From JBBQER01 sp038320885 (GTDB lineage: Bacteria > Actinomycetota > Acidimicrobiia > IMCC26256 > PALSA-610), in NCBI GenBank assembly GCA_038320885.1, contig JBBQER010000013.1:1-54678 (forward strand): a stretch of DNA of 54,678 nucleotides, given 5' to 3'. Every line of letters starts with the position of its first letter. Position 1 is the first letter of the stretch. The translations under genes were made by a program, and so were the position numbers. The notes under the pieces were generated by a model. The model saw only the letters and a list, made by a program, of their open reading frames with translations. It had not been told where the DNA came from and searched no databases. This document shows, piece after piece, positions 35,903 to 44,028 of the stretch.

Positions 35903-37270
35903 TCAGAGCGGTTGGAACTTGCGCACCTTTCCCGACGCGAGTCGCTCGAGCGCGTCGACCTGGTGGATCTCGACCAGCGGATCCGCAATGCCGGAGGTTG
36001 CCATCAGCTCCTGGAGGCGACGCCGGATGGCTTCGATCTCGCACGCGCCACTCGTGACGACGGAGATTGCCGCCCCGCGCGGCGTCTGACTCACCTGGAG
36101 CCCGACGACGTGCGGATCGCTCAGCAGCACGGTCTCGATACCGAGCAACTGGACGACCGTGCCGCCGGGATAGACGAAGAAGCCGTCGCTTCGACCGCCG
36201 AGCTCGGTGATGCGCCGGTGCGCGGACCCGCAGCTGCAGACGTCGGTCGTGATCGTCATCGAGTCGTTCAACTCGTAGCGGATGAGCGGCTGCGTGCGGT
36301 TGTACAGATTGGTGAGGAGGATCTTCGCGGCGCGTTGGCCCTCGGGTACGGCGTTGCCGTGCTCGTCGACGGGCTCGATGATGAACAGGTCGTCGGAGAG
36401 GTGCATGCCGGCCGCGGCCGCGCACGGGAGGGCGTACGCGCCTTCCGAGCATCCCCAGTAGTCGTAGATCTCGATTCCCCACGCGGCGGCGACTGCCGCC
36501 TTCACCTCTTCGGTGCACTGCTCGCCGCACGTCACGACGCGTTGCGGACTGATCTCGAGCCGGCCCGCCTCGGCCTCGAGCGCGAGGAGATGCACGGAGC
36601 TCGGATAGCCCTGGAGTACCAGCGGCGGCGCCGCGTTGAGGGCGGCGACGATCGCGGGGAGCGCCAACGCCGACGAGAGGTGCATCAGGGGCGGTGACCC
36701 CTTCCCGGAGAGGTCCCGCAGGAACGCGTGCAGCGCGCCGGACACGTGGGTCGCGTTCGACGCGAAGAGCGAGGCGATGGGCGCGTCGATCGGGAGCGAG
36801 TTGCCGTTCCGGCCCTGCCAGCGCGTGGCCATGAGCACGAAGTCGGTCCACTCGTCCCAGCCGTAGACGAACAAGCCACGCTTGCCCGTCGTCCCGCTGG
36901 TGGCCACGGCCCGGTACTGCCCGAGGAGGTAGGCATCGTCGTCGAGGCCCGCGATGTGCTCGTTGACCACATCGAAGGTGAGTGCCGGGTCGGTGACCAC
37001 CTGATCGAAGTGGTCCATCAGATCGGGCTTGGTCATGATCGGAAGTGACACGAGATCCGCCTCGGTGAAGCGGTTCACGTCGACGCCGCAGAGGCGGGCG
37101 GCGTGAAAGGGCGAATGCTGCGCCGACCACGCGAGCAGTTCCCGCAGCCGGCGCTCCCGTTCGGCGGCGAGGCGGTCGGCCGACCATCGGAGCCTGCGCA
37201 CGGCCGAGAACATCCCGTCGGTGACATCGCACCGCTGGCGGGTCAGGAGGTCGACGTAGTCGTCCGGCAC
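35903..37270 (-). CDS. phenylacetate-CoA ligase-like AMP-binding protein (PaaK-type)
   Basis: 455 residues from GTG 37270. The adenylate-forming motif is ATSGTTGKRGLFVYGW. A GYPSSVHLLALEAEAG segment, VTCGEQCTEEV and the A5-like YDYWGCSEGAYAL follow, as in PaaK-type enzymes. It ends with the short C-terminal domain containing ASGKVRKFQPL, where the conserved Lys catalyses adenylation. A CSCGSAHRRI segment is reminiscent of the metal-associated Cys of this family. It begins 5 bp after the GNAT gene, so the two are one unit. The acid substrate is unknown. Confidence 0.85.
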   Translation of the reverse strand: MPDDYVDLLTRQRCDVTDGMFSAVRRLRWSADRLAAERERRLRELLAWSAQHSPFHAARLCGVDVNRFTEADLVSLPIMTKPDLMDHFDQVVTDPALTFDVVNEHIAGLDDDAYLLGQYRAVATSGTTGKRGLFVYGWDEWTDFVLMATRWQGRNGNSLPIDAPIASLFASNATHVSGALHAFLRDLSGKGSPPLMHLSSALALPAIVAALNAAPPLVLQGYPSSVHLLALEAEAGRLEISPQRVVTCGEQCTEEVKAAVAAAWGIEIYDYWGCSEGAYALPCAAAAGMHLSDDLFIIEPVDEHGNAVPEGQRAAKILLTNLYNRTQPLIRYELNDSMTITTDVCSCGSAHRRITELGGRSDGFFVYPGGTVVQLLGIETVLLSDPHVVGLQVSQTPRGAAISVVTSGACEIEAIRRRLQELMATSGIADPLVEIHQVDALERLASGKVRKFQPL

Positions 37271-37275
37271 GTGCC

Positions 37276-38112
37276 TTACTCCTCGACCTCGTCGCGGCCC
37301 ACGGTGGTGCCCACGGTGGTGAAGGTCTGCTTCTCGTACAGCGACCGCCATCCGTCCCGGAACACGCGCGGGCGCAAGGGGATCGCGCTCTCGGCGTGGA
37401 CGAACTCACAATCCTGCGCCGCGGCGTCGGCCAGTCGTCTCGCCGAGATGGCTTGGCGGAGCTTGCGGCCTTGCTGGCGCGGATGGGTCGCGTCGAAGCC
37501 GAACCATCCGAGCCCGTCACCGGCGAACAGCGCACCGGTCGCAACCAGTCGATCCGCGTCGAAGACTCCGTAGTGCTGAGCGCCCGGGCGACCGACGGAC
37601 GCGCCGAACCACTCCCGCATCGCGGGTGCGTTCCACGCGCCCCAGGCGACGAGGTTGAGCTCGGCGATCGCATCCCGGTCGGCGGCGCCGAGCCGGCGCA
37701 CCTCGACATCGGGCGGAGCGAGGAGGCCCGGTTCGATCGGCCGCCAGATCTTGAACGGCCCCGGGGTCGGGGACCGCATGCCGCGCGCCGTGATCCATTC
37801 CGCGACCTCGGGCGGTTGCGTACGCGGCGTCACGTCGATTCGGAAGTTCTGTTGGCCGTTGGCGGCGTAGAACGCCCAGATCGCATCGAGGTCCTCGGGT
37901 CGCGCCGGCGAGCGCATACCCAGTGCCATGACCCGGTTGAGATCGGACGCGTCGACGGTGCGGAGCGCTACCAGCGGCAGCGGCCCCGAGCGGTCGATCA
38001 CCACCCCGAGGGGGTCGCCCGGCAACCCGGACGCCGCGGTCACACAGTCGATCCAGACCGCGGCCTCGTGTTCCTCGATCCTGAGCGCGAGCGCGCCGGG
38101 TTCCGTGTTCAC
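37276..38112 (-). CDS. GNAT-family N-acetyltransferase
   Basis: 278 residues from GTG 38112. The C-terminal half carries the acetyl-CoA-binding pattern (LVATGALFAGDGLGWFGFDATHPRQQGRKLRQAI, quoted here only as a region at about 190-222) and a final FRDGWRSLYEKQTF strand. The N-terminal half is a degenerate second GNAT-like domain (VALRTVDASDLNRVMAL). It precedes the PaaK-like ligase gene by 5 bp. The pair suggests modification of a small carboxylate or amine, but the substrate is not evident. Confidence 0.75.
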   Translation of the reverse strand: MNTEPGALALRIEEHEAAVWIDCVTAASGLPGDPLGVVIDRSGPLPLVALRTVDASDLNRVMALGMRSPARPEDLDAIWAFYAANGQQNFRIDVTPRTQPPEVAEWITARGMRSPTPGPFKIWRPIEPGLLAPPDVEVRRLGAADRDAIAELNLVAWGAWNAPAMREWFGASVGRPGAQHYGVFDADRLVATGALFAGDGLGWFGFDATHPRQQGRKLRQAISARRLADAAAQDCEFVHAESAIPLRPRVFRDGWRSLYEKQTFTTVGTTVGRDEVEE

Positions 38113-38273
38113 TACATCTCATCGTCATCGGGGGCTCGGGTTTGATGCCCGATCCGCTTCTCACCCCTCGCGCGGAGAGTGCCGCTCGCCCGGGTCCTCA
38201 GGCGCCGGGCCGCGTGACCGATGAGGGTTCCCGGGCAAGGATGCCGGTTGGGCTGCTCACGGAGGAGTGCGCT

Positions 38274-38630
38274 GTGGTCCCGCGCGTGTTGGTGGTGCAG
38301 AGTCGTCCCGAGGTCGCACGGGCTATGCGAGCGTCGCTCGCGGAAGCCGAGGTGGAAGCGCTCGTGCTCGGCGACGGTCACGGAGTGACGGGCGCGATCC
38401 GGACCTGGGATCCGCACGTCGTGCTCGTCGACCTGACGCTGCCCGCCCTCGACGGCTGGCTCGTCCTCGCCGAGATCGGCGGATTGCCGGCGCCGCCGTT
38501 CATCGTCGCCCGGGTGGCCGCCCCCGACGACGCGGACCGCGCGGTCGCGCTCGGCGCCGACGCCTGGGTCCACGACGACGTCCATACCGTCGCCGCCGCG
38601 GGCAAACTGGTGCCGTCGATCGCCGCCTGA
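38274..38630 (+). CDS. single-domain degenerate response-regulator receiver
   Basis: 118 residues from GTG 38274. This start is set by GGAGGAG (38261-38267) at 6-nt spacing and gives exactly one receiver domain. Beta-1 reads RVLVVQSRP and lacks the acidic pair that binds Mg. The phospho-acceptor position is kept (VVLVDLTLPALDGW). The beta-4 Thr/Ser reads ARVA, and the beta-5 Lys-Pro is replaced by AWVHDDV. It is therefore probably a pseudo-receiver that cannot be phosphorylated normally. No kinase is adjacent. Confidence 0.75.
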   Translation: MVPRVLVVQSRPEVARAMRASLAEAEVEALVLGDGHGVTGAIRTWDPHVVLVDLTLPALDGWLVLAEIGGLPAPPFIVARVAAPDDADRAVALGADAWVHDDVHTVAAAGKLVPSIAA

Positions 38631-38685
38631 TCCGGGAACCAACTCCCGCGGGAGCGTGTTGACGGTCAGGACCAGGAGGAAAAAA

Positions 38686-39114
38686 GTGGCACGTGTTCCC
38701 GAAGAGCAGCTTCCGAAGACCGACGACGAGTGGCGGGAACAGCTGACGCCCGAGCAGTTCCAGGTCGCCCGCCAGGCGGGCACCGAGCGGGCGTTCACCG
38801 GCGAGTACTGGGATTGTCACGACGACGGCACGTACGAGTGCGTGTGCTGTGGCGCGCCGCTGTTCTCGTCCGACACCAAGTTCGAGTCGGGCACCGGCTG
38901 GCCCAGCTTCTTCGAGGCGCTCGATCCCGCAGTGGTCGAGGAGAAGACCGACGTCAGCCACGGCATGGTCCGCACCGAGGCCGTGTGCCGCAGCTGCGGC
39001 GCCCACCTCGGCCACGTCTTCCCCGACGGGCCCAAGCCCACCGGCCGGCGCTATTGCATGAACAGCGCGTCGCTGCGCCTACAGCGCAACGACGATGCTG
39101 CTGGTCGCGCTTAG
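38686..39114 (+). CDS. msrB: peptide-methionine (R)-S-oxide reductase
   Basis: 142 residues. MsrB reduces methionine-R-sulfoxide in proteins. The zinc Cys pairs are C52/C55 (ECVCCGAPLF) and C101/C104 (CRSCGAHLGH). The catalytic Cys is C124 in RRYCMNSASL, and the substrate motif is ESGTGWPSFF. The usual recycling Cys in that motif (SGCGWPSF in many enzymes) is Thr here, so another thiol must regenerate it. GTG 38686 is chosen because AGGAGGA (38674-38680) precedes it and the homology begins there. Confidence 0.95.
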   Translation: MARVPEEQLPKTDDEWREQLTPEQFQVARQAGTERAFTGEYWDCHDDGTYECVCCGAPLFSSDTKFESGTGWPSFFEALDPAVVEEKTDVSHGMVRTEAVCRSCGAHLGHVFPDGPKPTGRRYCMNSASLRLQRNDDAAGRA

Positions 39115-39564
39115 CCGAGAGAGCCGGCTGCGCCGGCGACTGAGGCTGCGCCACTCCGGCGAGCGGGCTGCCGACCCTCCGGGCTCCTCCGCCCGCCGCA
39201 TCTTGCGTTGCCGAACGCGGTTGCCTCAGCCCACTCCCTTTCGGTGCGCGGCCGTGAGCGGAGCGCCGGAGGCGGCGTCGCGAACTGGCGGGAGCGGCCG
39301 AGCGTCCGCGGCCGGAGTTTCGCCGGCCGCAGCGAGCGCGACCCGGGAAATGATTCTTTTCGCGCGCTCTTCGTAGTCGCCTGACCGCGAAACGGTCGTG
39401 AATCCAGCATTTGAGCGGCTTCCCCTTGCGCAGCGCCGCAGTGGTTGCCATGATGACACCGCTGTAATTCCATCGGCGGTATTTCGGCCCCGGATCCCCG
39501 GTCGAGGCTCTCGCCGAGCAACCGAGCCGGCTCCCCGAGCCGCGCAAACCTGGGAGGCCCGCCG
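39115..39564. other. 450-bp GC-rich non-coding spacer with nested dyads
   Basis: No convincing gene was found. Short hairpins are visible: GCCGGC-TGC-GCCGGC at 39123-39137, just after the msrB stop, a perfect 8-bp stem GCGGCCGG/CCGGCCGC with a 7-nt loop at 39308-39330, and GACCG/CGGTC at 39381-39395. The first could terminate msrB transcription although no T-run follows. The right part should hold the whiB promoter. An open frame on the minus strand has repetitive Arg/Ser/Pro composition and overlaps whiB, so it was rejected. Confidence 0.55.
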
Positions 39565-39858
39565 ATGCGGGAGATGCTCATCGAGCTCGAAGTCGACTCG
39601 ACCGATCGCCGCTGGCAGGAACGTGCCAACTGCCTCGGAGTCGATCCCGACCTGTTCTTCCCCGAGCGAGGGGCGTCCACCAAGGAGGCCAAGTCGGTCT
39701 GCGGTGGTTGCGAGGTCAAGAACGAGTGCCTCGAGTACGCACTGCGGCACGGCGAGAAGTTCGGTATCTGGGGCGGGATGTCGGAACGCGAGCGCCGTCG
39801 GATCCGTCGCCAGCGCGCGCTCGTGCGCCGAGGGCTGGCCAGCGCCTCGGGCGCTTAG
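39565..39858 (+). CDS. whiB2: WhiB-family iron-sulfur regulator, WhiB2/WhmD-like
   Basis: 97 residues. The four [4Fe-4S] Cys residues are C23, C46, C49 and C55 (CGGCEVKNEC), followed by the turn FGIWGG and a basic tail (SERERRRIRRQR) that binds DNA or sigma factor. The FFPERGASTKEAK segment is characteristic of the WhiB2/WhmD subgroup, which controls septation in actinobacteria. GGGAGG lies upstream of ATG 39565; ATG 39574 is an alternative. The last four bases overlap the convergent formiminotransferase gene. Confidence 0.92.
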   Translation: MREMLIELEVDSTDRRWQERANCLGVDPDLFFPERGASTKEAKSVCGGCEVKNECLEYALRHGEKFGIWGGMSERERRRIRRQRALVRRGLASASGA

Positions 39859-40760
39859 TCCCCACCCGAGCGAGCGCCTGGGATCTCGTCACCCGGCATT
39901 CGGCGCGGCCCGCGGCCGACGCGTGCTTCGATCGTGGCCGACGCGTCGAGAGCGGCCCACGTGAGGAACTCGCCCGAGCAGCGATCCAGCTCCGCGCGAG
40001 GCACCAGACCGACCACCTCGACCGAGGCGACGTCGGTGTGCTCCTGTCGGGCCAGGTCCCGCACGCCGAGGCAGGCGCGCTCGATGCCCGTGCGGTCGAG
40101 GTCGACCAGGTTCATCGATACCTGGGGTCGCCCCTTCGACTCGAGTAGGAAGCCGAGCGCGCGCACACCGGGGAGACCACCGCTCTGCTCGCGAATCTCG
40201 CGTGCGATGCGGCGAGCGACGACGACGTCCGGCGTCGTCAGCAACAGGTTGATCGCGACGAGCGGCTTGCGGGCTCCCACCGCGGTCGCACCCAGCGCCG
40301 GGTGGGGTACATCGGGACCGAAGTCGGGATTGCGGGTCTCGAACGCGTGGCGCCGGATCTGCGGAAGATCGCGCCCGGCGGGGTCGGCGTCGTCGTAGAA
40401 GAACACCGGTACACCGTGCGACTCGGCCCACCACTTCCCGAAGTCGCGCGCGGCCTCGGCGGCCCGCGCGCGTTCGGCGTCGCTCCGGTCCAGCGCGACG
40501 AACGGGACCACGTCGAGTGCACCGACGCGCGGGTGCACGCCGTCGTGATCGGCAATCGTGATGGAGCTCGCAACCGCGGTCGCGAGATTCCGTGCCGCGG
40601 GCGCGGCATCGTGGGGCGCCGGCCCCGCGAGCGTGAACACCGATCGGTGGTGATCGGGATCAGCATGCACGTCGACGAGTGACTCACCGCCGGCCGCCGC
40701 GAGCGCGCGTAACGCCGCAATGTCGCGGCCTTCCGAGACGTTCGCCACGCACTCGAGCAT
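39855..40760 (-). CDS. glutamate formimidoyltransferase (FTCD N-terminal type)
   Basis: The 301-residue enzyme transfers the formimino or formyl group between glutamate and tetrahydrofolate. It starts like human and bacterial formiminotransferases (LECVANVSEGRD) and has the catalytic loop DHDGVHPRVGALDVVPF with the active-site His, and KPLVAINLLLTT. The cyclodeaminase domain is absent and no other histidine-degradation gene is nearby, so a stand-alone folate role is as likely as histidine catabolism. TACGCT lies 7 nt before the ATG. Confidence 0.9.
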   Translation of the reverse strand: MLECVANVSEGRDIAALRALAAAGGESLVDVHADPDHHRSVFTLAGPAPHDAAPAARNLATAVASSITIADHDGVHPRVGALDVVPFVALDRSDAERARAAEAARDFGKWWAESHGVPVFFYDDADPAGRDLPQIRRHAFETRNPDFGPDVPHPALGATAVGARKPLVAINLLLTTPDVVVARRIAREIREQSGGLPGVRALGFLLESKGRPQVSMNLVDLDRTGIERACLGVRDLARQEHTDVASVEVVGLVPRAELDRCSGEFLTWAALDASATIEARVGRGPRRMPGDEIPGARSGGD

Positions 40761-40767
40761 GCGAGCC

Positions 40768-40815
40768 AGCGTAGAGAACGCTCGGCGAGGCTCACCGGAA
40801 GGTGTTGGCTACCCT
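40768..40815. promoter_or_regulatory. divergent leaderless promoters of formiminotransferase and LLM oxidoreductase genes
   Basis: The 61-bp gap between divergent starts holds two -10 hexamers. On the minus strand TACGCT (40768-40773) is 7 nt before ATG 40760. On the plus strand TACCCT (40810-40815) is 6 nt before ATG 40822. Neither gene has room for a Shine-Dalgarno if transcription begins at the usual distance from these hexamers. Confidence 0.5.
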
Positions 40816-40821
40816 CGACCG

Positions 40822-41811
40822 ATGCGTTTCGGGCTCGCGCTTCCGCAGTACGACTACTCGGTGCAGAGCGAGCGCCCGCTGCGATTCGACACGATCGTCG
40901 AATACGCGCAGCGGGCGGCCGCATCGGGATTCGAGTCGGTTTGGCTCTCCGATCATCTCTTCCTCGACATCGGAAAGTACGGCGGACCCCCGGATCACGA
41001 AGCGTGCTTCGACCCGGTCGTCACGCTGGCGGCGCTGGCCCGTCGGGTTCCCGAAATACGGCTCGGGACACTCGTGTTCTGCGAGGCGCTGCGCCCCGCG
41101 GCGGTGCTCGCCAAGGCACTCGCCACGCTCGATCGCGTGAGTGCGGGACGACTCGATGTGGGCCTCGGCGCGGGTTGGTACGAGCCCGAGTACGAGAGCA
41201 TCGGCATGGCGATGCCGACGCCGCCGGTGCGGCTCGCGCGGCTCGCGGAAGCCGTCGACGTGGTGAAAGGCGTGCTGGAAGGCGGTCCGTTCTCTTTCGA
41301 CGGCACCTACCACCGCGCCGCCGGCGCCGCGAGCCTTCCGCCGCCGCACCAGCGGCCGCGACCACGGGTGTTCGTGGGTGGCAAAGGCGACCGGCTGTTG
41401 CGACTCGTCGCGCAGCACGCCGACGGTTGGAACACGTGCTGGTCATGGACGGTCGACGCGTACCGCGAGCGGCTCGGCGTCTTGGAGCGCGAGTGCGAGC
41501 GCGTGGATCGTGACCCGGCGACCGTGTGGCGGACCCTCGGTCTCTACGCGCTCTGCGGCGAAGACGAACGCGATCTCGCGCGGCGCTTCGACCTCATGCG
41601 GGCCAACTCACCGCGCGGCGTGCTCGACGGCATCGACCTCGGGGAGTTCCGCGTCGGCAAGCTGGTCGGCACCGTCGACGAAGTGCGCGCGCAAGTGGGG
41701 GAGTGGGAAGCGCTGGGTGTCGACTCCCTGGTGCTCGGCGTCGGCGGGGTGCCGTTCCACGTCACAAGTGCCGACGACGTGGCGATGTTCGGGAGTCTTC
41801 ACCCCTCGTGA
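40822..41811 (+). CDS. LLM-class (F420-dependent) oxidoreductase
   Basis: 329 residues of the luciferase-like TIM-barrel family. The opening RFGLALPQYDYS, SGFESVWLSDHLFL, RLGTLVFCEALRPA, the LDVGLGAGWYEPEY motif and the late VFVGGKGDRLLRLVAQHADGW are typical. In actinobacteria most such proteins use coenzyme F420, but FMN cannot be excluded. The substrate is unknown. ATG 40822 is chosen because it follows TACCCT by 6 nt and the homology starts at its second residue. Confidence 0.92.
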   Translation: MRFGLALPQYDYSVQSERPLRFDTIVEYAQRAAASGFESVWLSDHLFLDIGKYGGPPDHEACFDPVVTLAALARRVPEIRLGTLVFCEALRPAAVLAKALATLDRVSAGRLDVGLGAGWYEPEYESIGMAMPTPPVRLARLAEAVDVVKGVLEGGPFSFDGTYHRAAGAASLPPPHQRPRPRVFVGGKGDRLLRLVAQHADGWNTCWSWTVDAYRERLGVLERECERVDRDPATVWRTLGLYALCGEDERDLARRFDLMRANSPRGVLDGIDLGEFRVGKLVGTVDEVRAQVGEWEALGVDSLVLGVGGVPFHVTSADDVAMFGSLHPS

Positions 41812-41818
41812 CGGGGCA

Positions 41819-42157
41819 CTAAACCTGGTGCGTGGCGACGTCACGCCGCCGGCGCAGGATTCGGCGCCGCTCCCGTTCGGAGGCGCCGCCCCACACGCCG
41901 TGCTCGATGCGATTGAGCAGCGCGTACTCGAGGCACTCCGCGGTCACCGGGCACGCGGCGCACACGCGCTGCGCGGTCTCGACGCCCGTGCCGTCGGAAG
42001 GGAAGAACTCGGCGGGGTTGATCCCACGACACCGCGCCTGGAACATCCACGCGTACTCGTCGGGCGTTTCCTCCACGGTCACCTCCACTTCAACGATCGG
42101 TACGGCTGTTGGGTTCCCTGGGTTCACATTGTTTCGTTGACATTGCTTCTGGCACAT
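41819..42157 (-). CDS. WhiB-family iron-sulfur regulator (second copy)
   Basis: 112 residues if started at ATG 42157. The cluster Cys residues are C43, C66, C69 and C75 (CAACPVTAEC), followed by HGVWGG and the basic tail RERRRILRRRRD. The first ~25 codons overlap a 14-bp-period repeat (42125-42163) and do not look coding, so a start at GTG 42127 or further in is plausible, giving about 80-100 residues. It is divergent from the HtrA-type protease gene, 207 bp away, and convergent with the LLM oxidoreductase gene. Confidence 0.88.
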   Translation of the reverse strand: MCQKQCQRNNVNPGNPTAVPIVEVEVTVEETPDEYAWMFQARCRGINPAEFFPSDGTGVETAQRVCAACPVTAECLEYALLNRIEHGVWGGASERERRRILRRRRDVATHQV

Positions 42158-42163
42158 TGTTTC
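42125..42163. repeat. three-unit 14-bp-period direct repeat at the WhiB start
   Basis: CACATTGTTTC occurs at 42125-42135 and again at 42153-42163. A middle copy, GACATTGCTTC at 42139-42149, has three changes. The units start exactly 14 bp apart. The period is not a multiple of three and the sequence is AT-rich for this DNA. It therefore looks like a protein-binding array rather than coding sequence. Confidence 0.65.
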
Positions 42164-42222
42164 CGGTCGATCCGGGATATGACGGCTCGGGTCCCCAAAT
42201 CCACCGGATCTTCAATCGTTCT

Positions 42223-42280
42223 TCAAACAACCAGACGTTTGAGCGGGCCGTATGGTTGCACCGGAACTTCGAACCGTTCC
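42223..42280. promoter_or_regulatory. two inverted repeats between the WhiB and HtrA-type genes
   Basis: TCAAAC-N8-GTTTGA (42223-42242) and GGAAC-N8-GTTCC (42263-42280) both have an 8-bp spacer, the form of sites bound by dimeric regulators on one DNA face. They lie in the 207-bp divergent region. I could not place a convincing -10/-35 pair for the protease gene. Confidence 0.4.
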
Positions 42281-42364
42281 TTCAGCCAACTCTCAGGTGA
42301 CGCGGCGAGCATCGCGACCGGTCATCGAAGTTTCGACGTGAAGTGTCCGACGCGGGAAGGGTCG

Positions 42365-43651
42365 ATGGATCAGTTCTGGTCTCACGAGAGCGAGCCCGAG
42401 CCTGCGATCGACACCGCGCTGCCGGGTGACGGGCCAAACCCGCAGGTCGCCGGTCCGCAACCAACTTCGCAACCCGATCCGTGGGCCGATCCGTGGGCCG
42501 ATCCGTGGGCGCCGCCGCCGGCGACCGCGCGCCGGGCACCGCGCGTCGGGGTCGTCGCGCTCATCGCGGCATTGATCGGCGCGCTCGTGGGTGGCGGTGT
42601 CGCGGGCGGGATCGTCGCGCTCGTCGACGACGGCGGCACCAGGACCACCGTCGTGACGGGCGATCCGGGCAACCCGGACGCTGCCGCGCGCCCGTCGACC
42701 GCACTCTCGAAGCCGGGTGACATTCGATCGATCCTGGCCCGGGTCGAGCCCGCGGTCGTACGCATCGACGTGACCACGCGGCCCGACGCCATCGGTAGCC
42801 AGTCCGGTACGGGAACCGGCTTCATCGTCGATTCGAGTGGCATCATCGTCACCAACGCCCACGTCGCCAACGCCGAGACAGAGCAGCAAGCCGCGCAGCT
42901 CATCGTGACGCTGAGCACCGGTGACTCCGTACGCGCGCGCGTGCTCGGTGAGGACACGAACCAGGATCTGGCGGTCCTGAAGATCGATCGCCAAGGTTTG
43001 CCGACCGTCCGTCTCGGCGACTCCGACGCCCTGCAGGTCGGCGACGCCGTCGTCGCGATCGGCAATTCGCTCGGCATCGCGGGAAGTCCCACGGTCACGA
43101 CCGGGATCGTGTCGGGCCTGGGCCGGACCGTACGCGTTGCCGCCACCGAGACCCTCGTCGATGCAATCCAGACCGACGCCGCGATCAATCCCGGCAACTC
43201 GGGTGGTCCGCTCGTCGACATCGAGGGCCGGGTCATCGGGATCAACACCGCGATCGCCGACCCCGGCTCGGCGAACAACGTCGGCTTCGCCATCTCGATC
43301 GCGTCGGCCGAGCCCGTCGTCAGCGCGCTGCGCGCCGGGCGGACACCGAAGATCGCGTTCATGGGTGTGAAGACCGAAACCGTGACGCCCGCGCTCGTCC
43401 AGCAAGCGCACCTGTCGGCGAAGACCGGGGCGTACGTCGCCGAGATCACGCCGGGCGAGGGTGCCGCGCGCGCCGGGATTCGCAGAGGCGACGTGATCGT
43501 CGATGTCGACGGAACGCGCGTCACGAGCAACGACGACGTGTTGCGCATCGTTCGCCGCGATCAGCCCGGCGACAAGCTGTCGGTGACGGTCCTGCGCGGG
43601 ACCGCGCACAGGTCCATCACGGTGACACTGGGTGAGCTGCCCAACGCCTGA
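42365..43651 (+). CDS. membrane-anchored HtrA/DegP-like serine protease with PDZ domain
   Basis: 428 residues. A cytoplasmic N-terminus contains three DPWA repeats (residues 38-49). One membrane span follows at about 61-87, then a periplasm-side trypsin-like domain with the full triad: H166 (VTNAHVA), D201 (TNQDLAVLKI) and S279 (NPGNSGGPLVD). A C-terminal PDZ domain spans about 335-425 (GAYVAEITPGEGAARAGIRRGDVI). The layout matches actinobacterial HtrA/PepD, which degrade misfolded envelope proteins. ATG 42365 follows GGGAAGGG. Confidence 0.93.
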   Translation: MDQFWSHESEPEPAIDTALPGDGPNPQVAGPQPTSQPDPWADPWADPWAPPPATARRAPRVGVVALIAALIGALVGGGVAGGIVALVDDGGTRTTVVTGDPGNPDAAARPSTALSKPGDIRSILARVEPAVVRIDVTTRPDAIGSQSGTGTGFIVDSSGIIVTNAHVANAETEQQAAQLIVTLSTGDSVRARVLGEDTNQDLAVLKIDRQGLPTVRLGDSDALQVGDAVVAIGNSLGIAGSPTVTTGIVSGLGRTVRVAATETLVDAIQTDAAINPGNSGGPLVDIEGRVIGINTAIADPGSANNVGFAISIASAEPVVSALRAGRTPKIAFMGVKTETVTPALVQQAHLSAKTGAYVAEITPGEGAARAGIRRGDVIVDVDGTRVTSNDDVLRIVRRDQPGDKLSVTVLRGTAHRSITVTLGELPNA

Positions 43652-43747
43652 CGAGCGCGCCCAACGCTCGATTCGGAGGGCGATCCGCTAACCTCCGCGA
43701 TTCGTTCGGCCCGCGTTTCGTCGGCCCGCGCACCGGGAGTTGCAGCT

Positions 43748-44020
43748 ATGAGCATCGAGCCGTACGAGCTCGAAGAGATCCCGCCCCAGGGGCACGTGAA
43801 GATCGTCTACACGGGATCCGTCGCGCCGCATTGGGAGATCCACCGGGTGTTCGGCGACCAGCGCGCGATCGACGAGTTCCGCCAGCGGGCCATGGCGCGG
43901 CTCCAGTTGCTGCCCGTCTACGACCCGCAGTTCCGCCGCAACCGCGAGCGCGTCGCGCGCGACGCCGAACGCGAGCACCTCATCCTCGAGTGGGACCTCG
44001 GCGACGAGCCCGAGGCGTAG
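43748..44020 (+). CDS. small conserved-looking hypothetical protein
   Basis: 90 residues, acidic at both ends with a basic middle (QFRRNRERVARDAEREH). It has no signal or membrane segment. Secondary structure looks alpha/beta (VKIVYTGSVAPHWEIHRVFG). GGGAG precedes ATG 43748 and TAACCT (43689-43694) may be the -10. I do not recognise the family. It lies between the protease gene and the convergent pstA, 8 bp from the pstA stop. Confidence 0.7.
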   Translation: MSIEPYELEEIPPQGHVKIVYTGSVAPHWEIHRVFGDQRAIDEFRQRAMARLQLLPVYDPQFRRNRERVARDAEREHLILEWDLGDEPEA

Positions 44021-44028
44021 CAATTTCC

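Noticed and set aside
34426..35988. A 520-residue minus-strand frame opposite the VWA gene
   Set aside because: Mirror of the Gln/Glu-rich coiled-coil coding strand; no domain and it overlaps a well supported gene.
38142..38273. Longer receiver protein starting at 38142
   Set aside because: The extra 44 residues have no structure or homology and GTG 38274 has an optimal GGAGGAG.
39111..39719. A 202-residue minus-strand frame in the msrB-whiB gap
   Set aside because: It overlaps the start of whiB, is rich in Arg/Ser/Pro/Gly, has no domain and covers hairpin-rich DNA.
42478..42513. Triple 12-bp repeat CCGTGGGCCGAT in the protease gene, considered as a possible mini-array
   Set aside because: It is in frame and encodes the DPWA repeats of the protease N-terminus, so it is coding.
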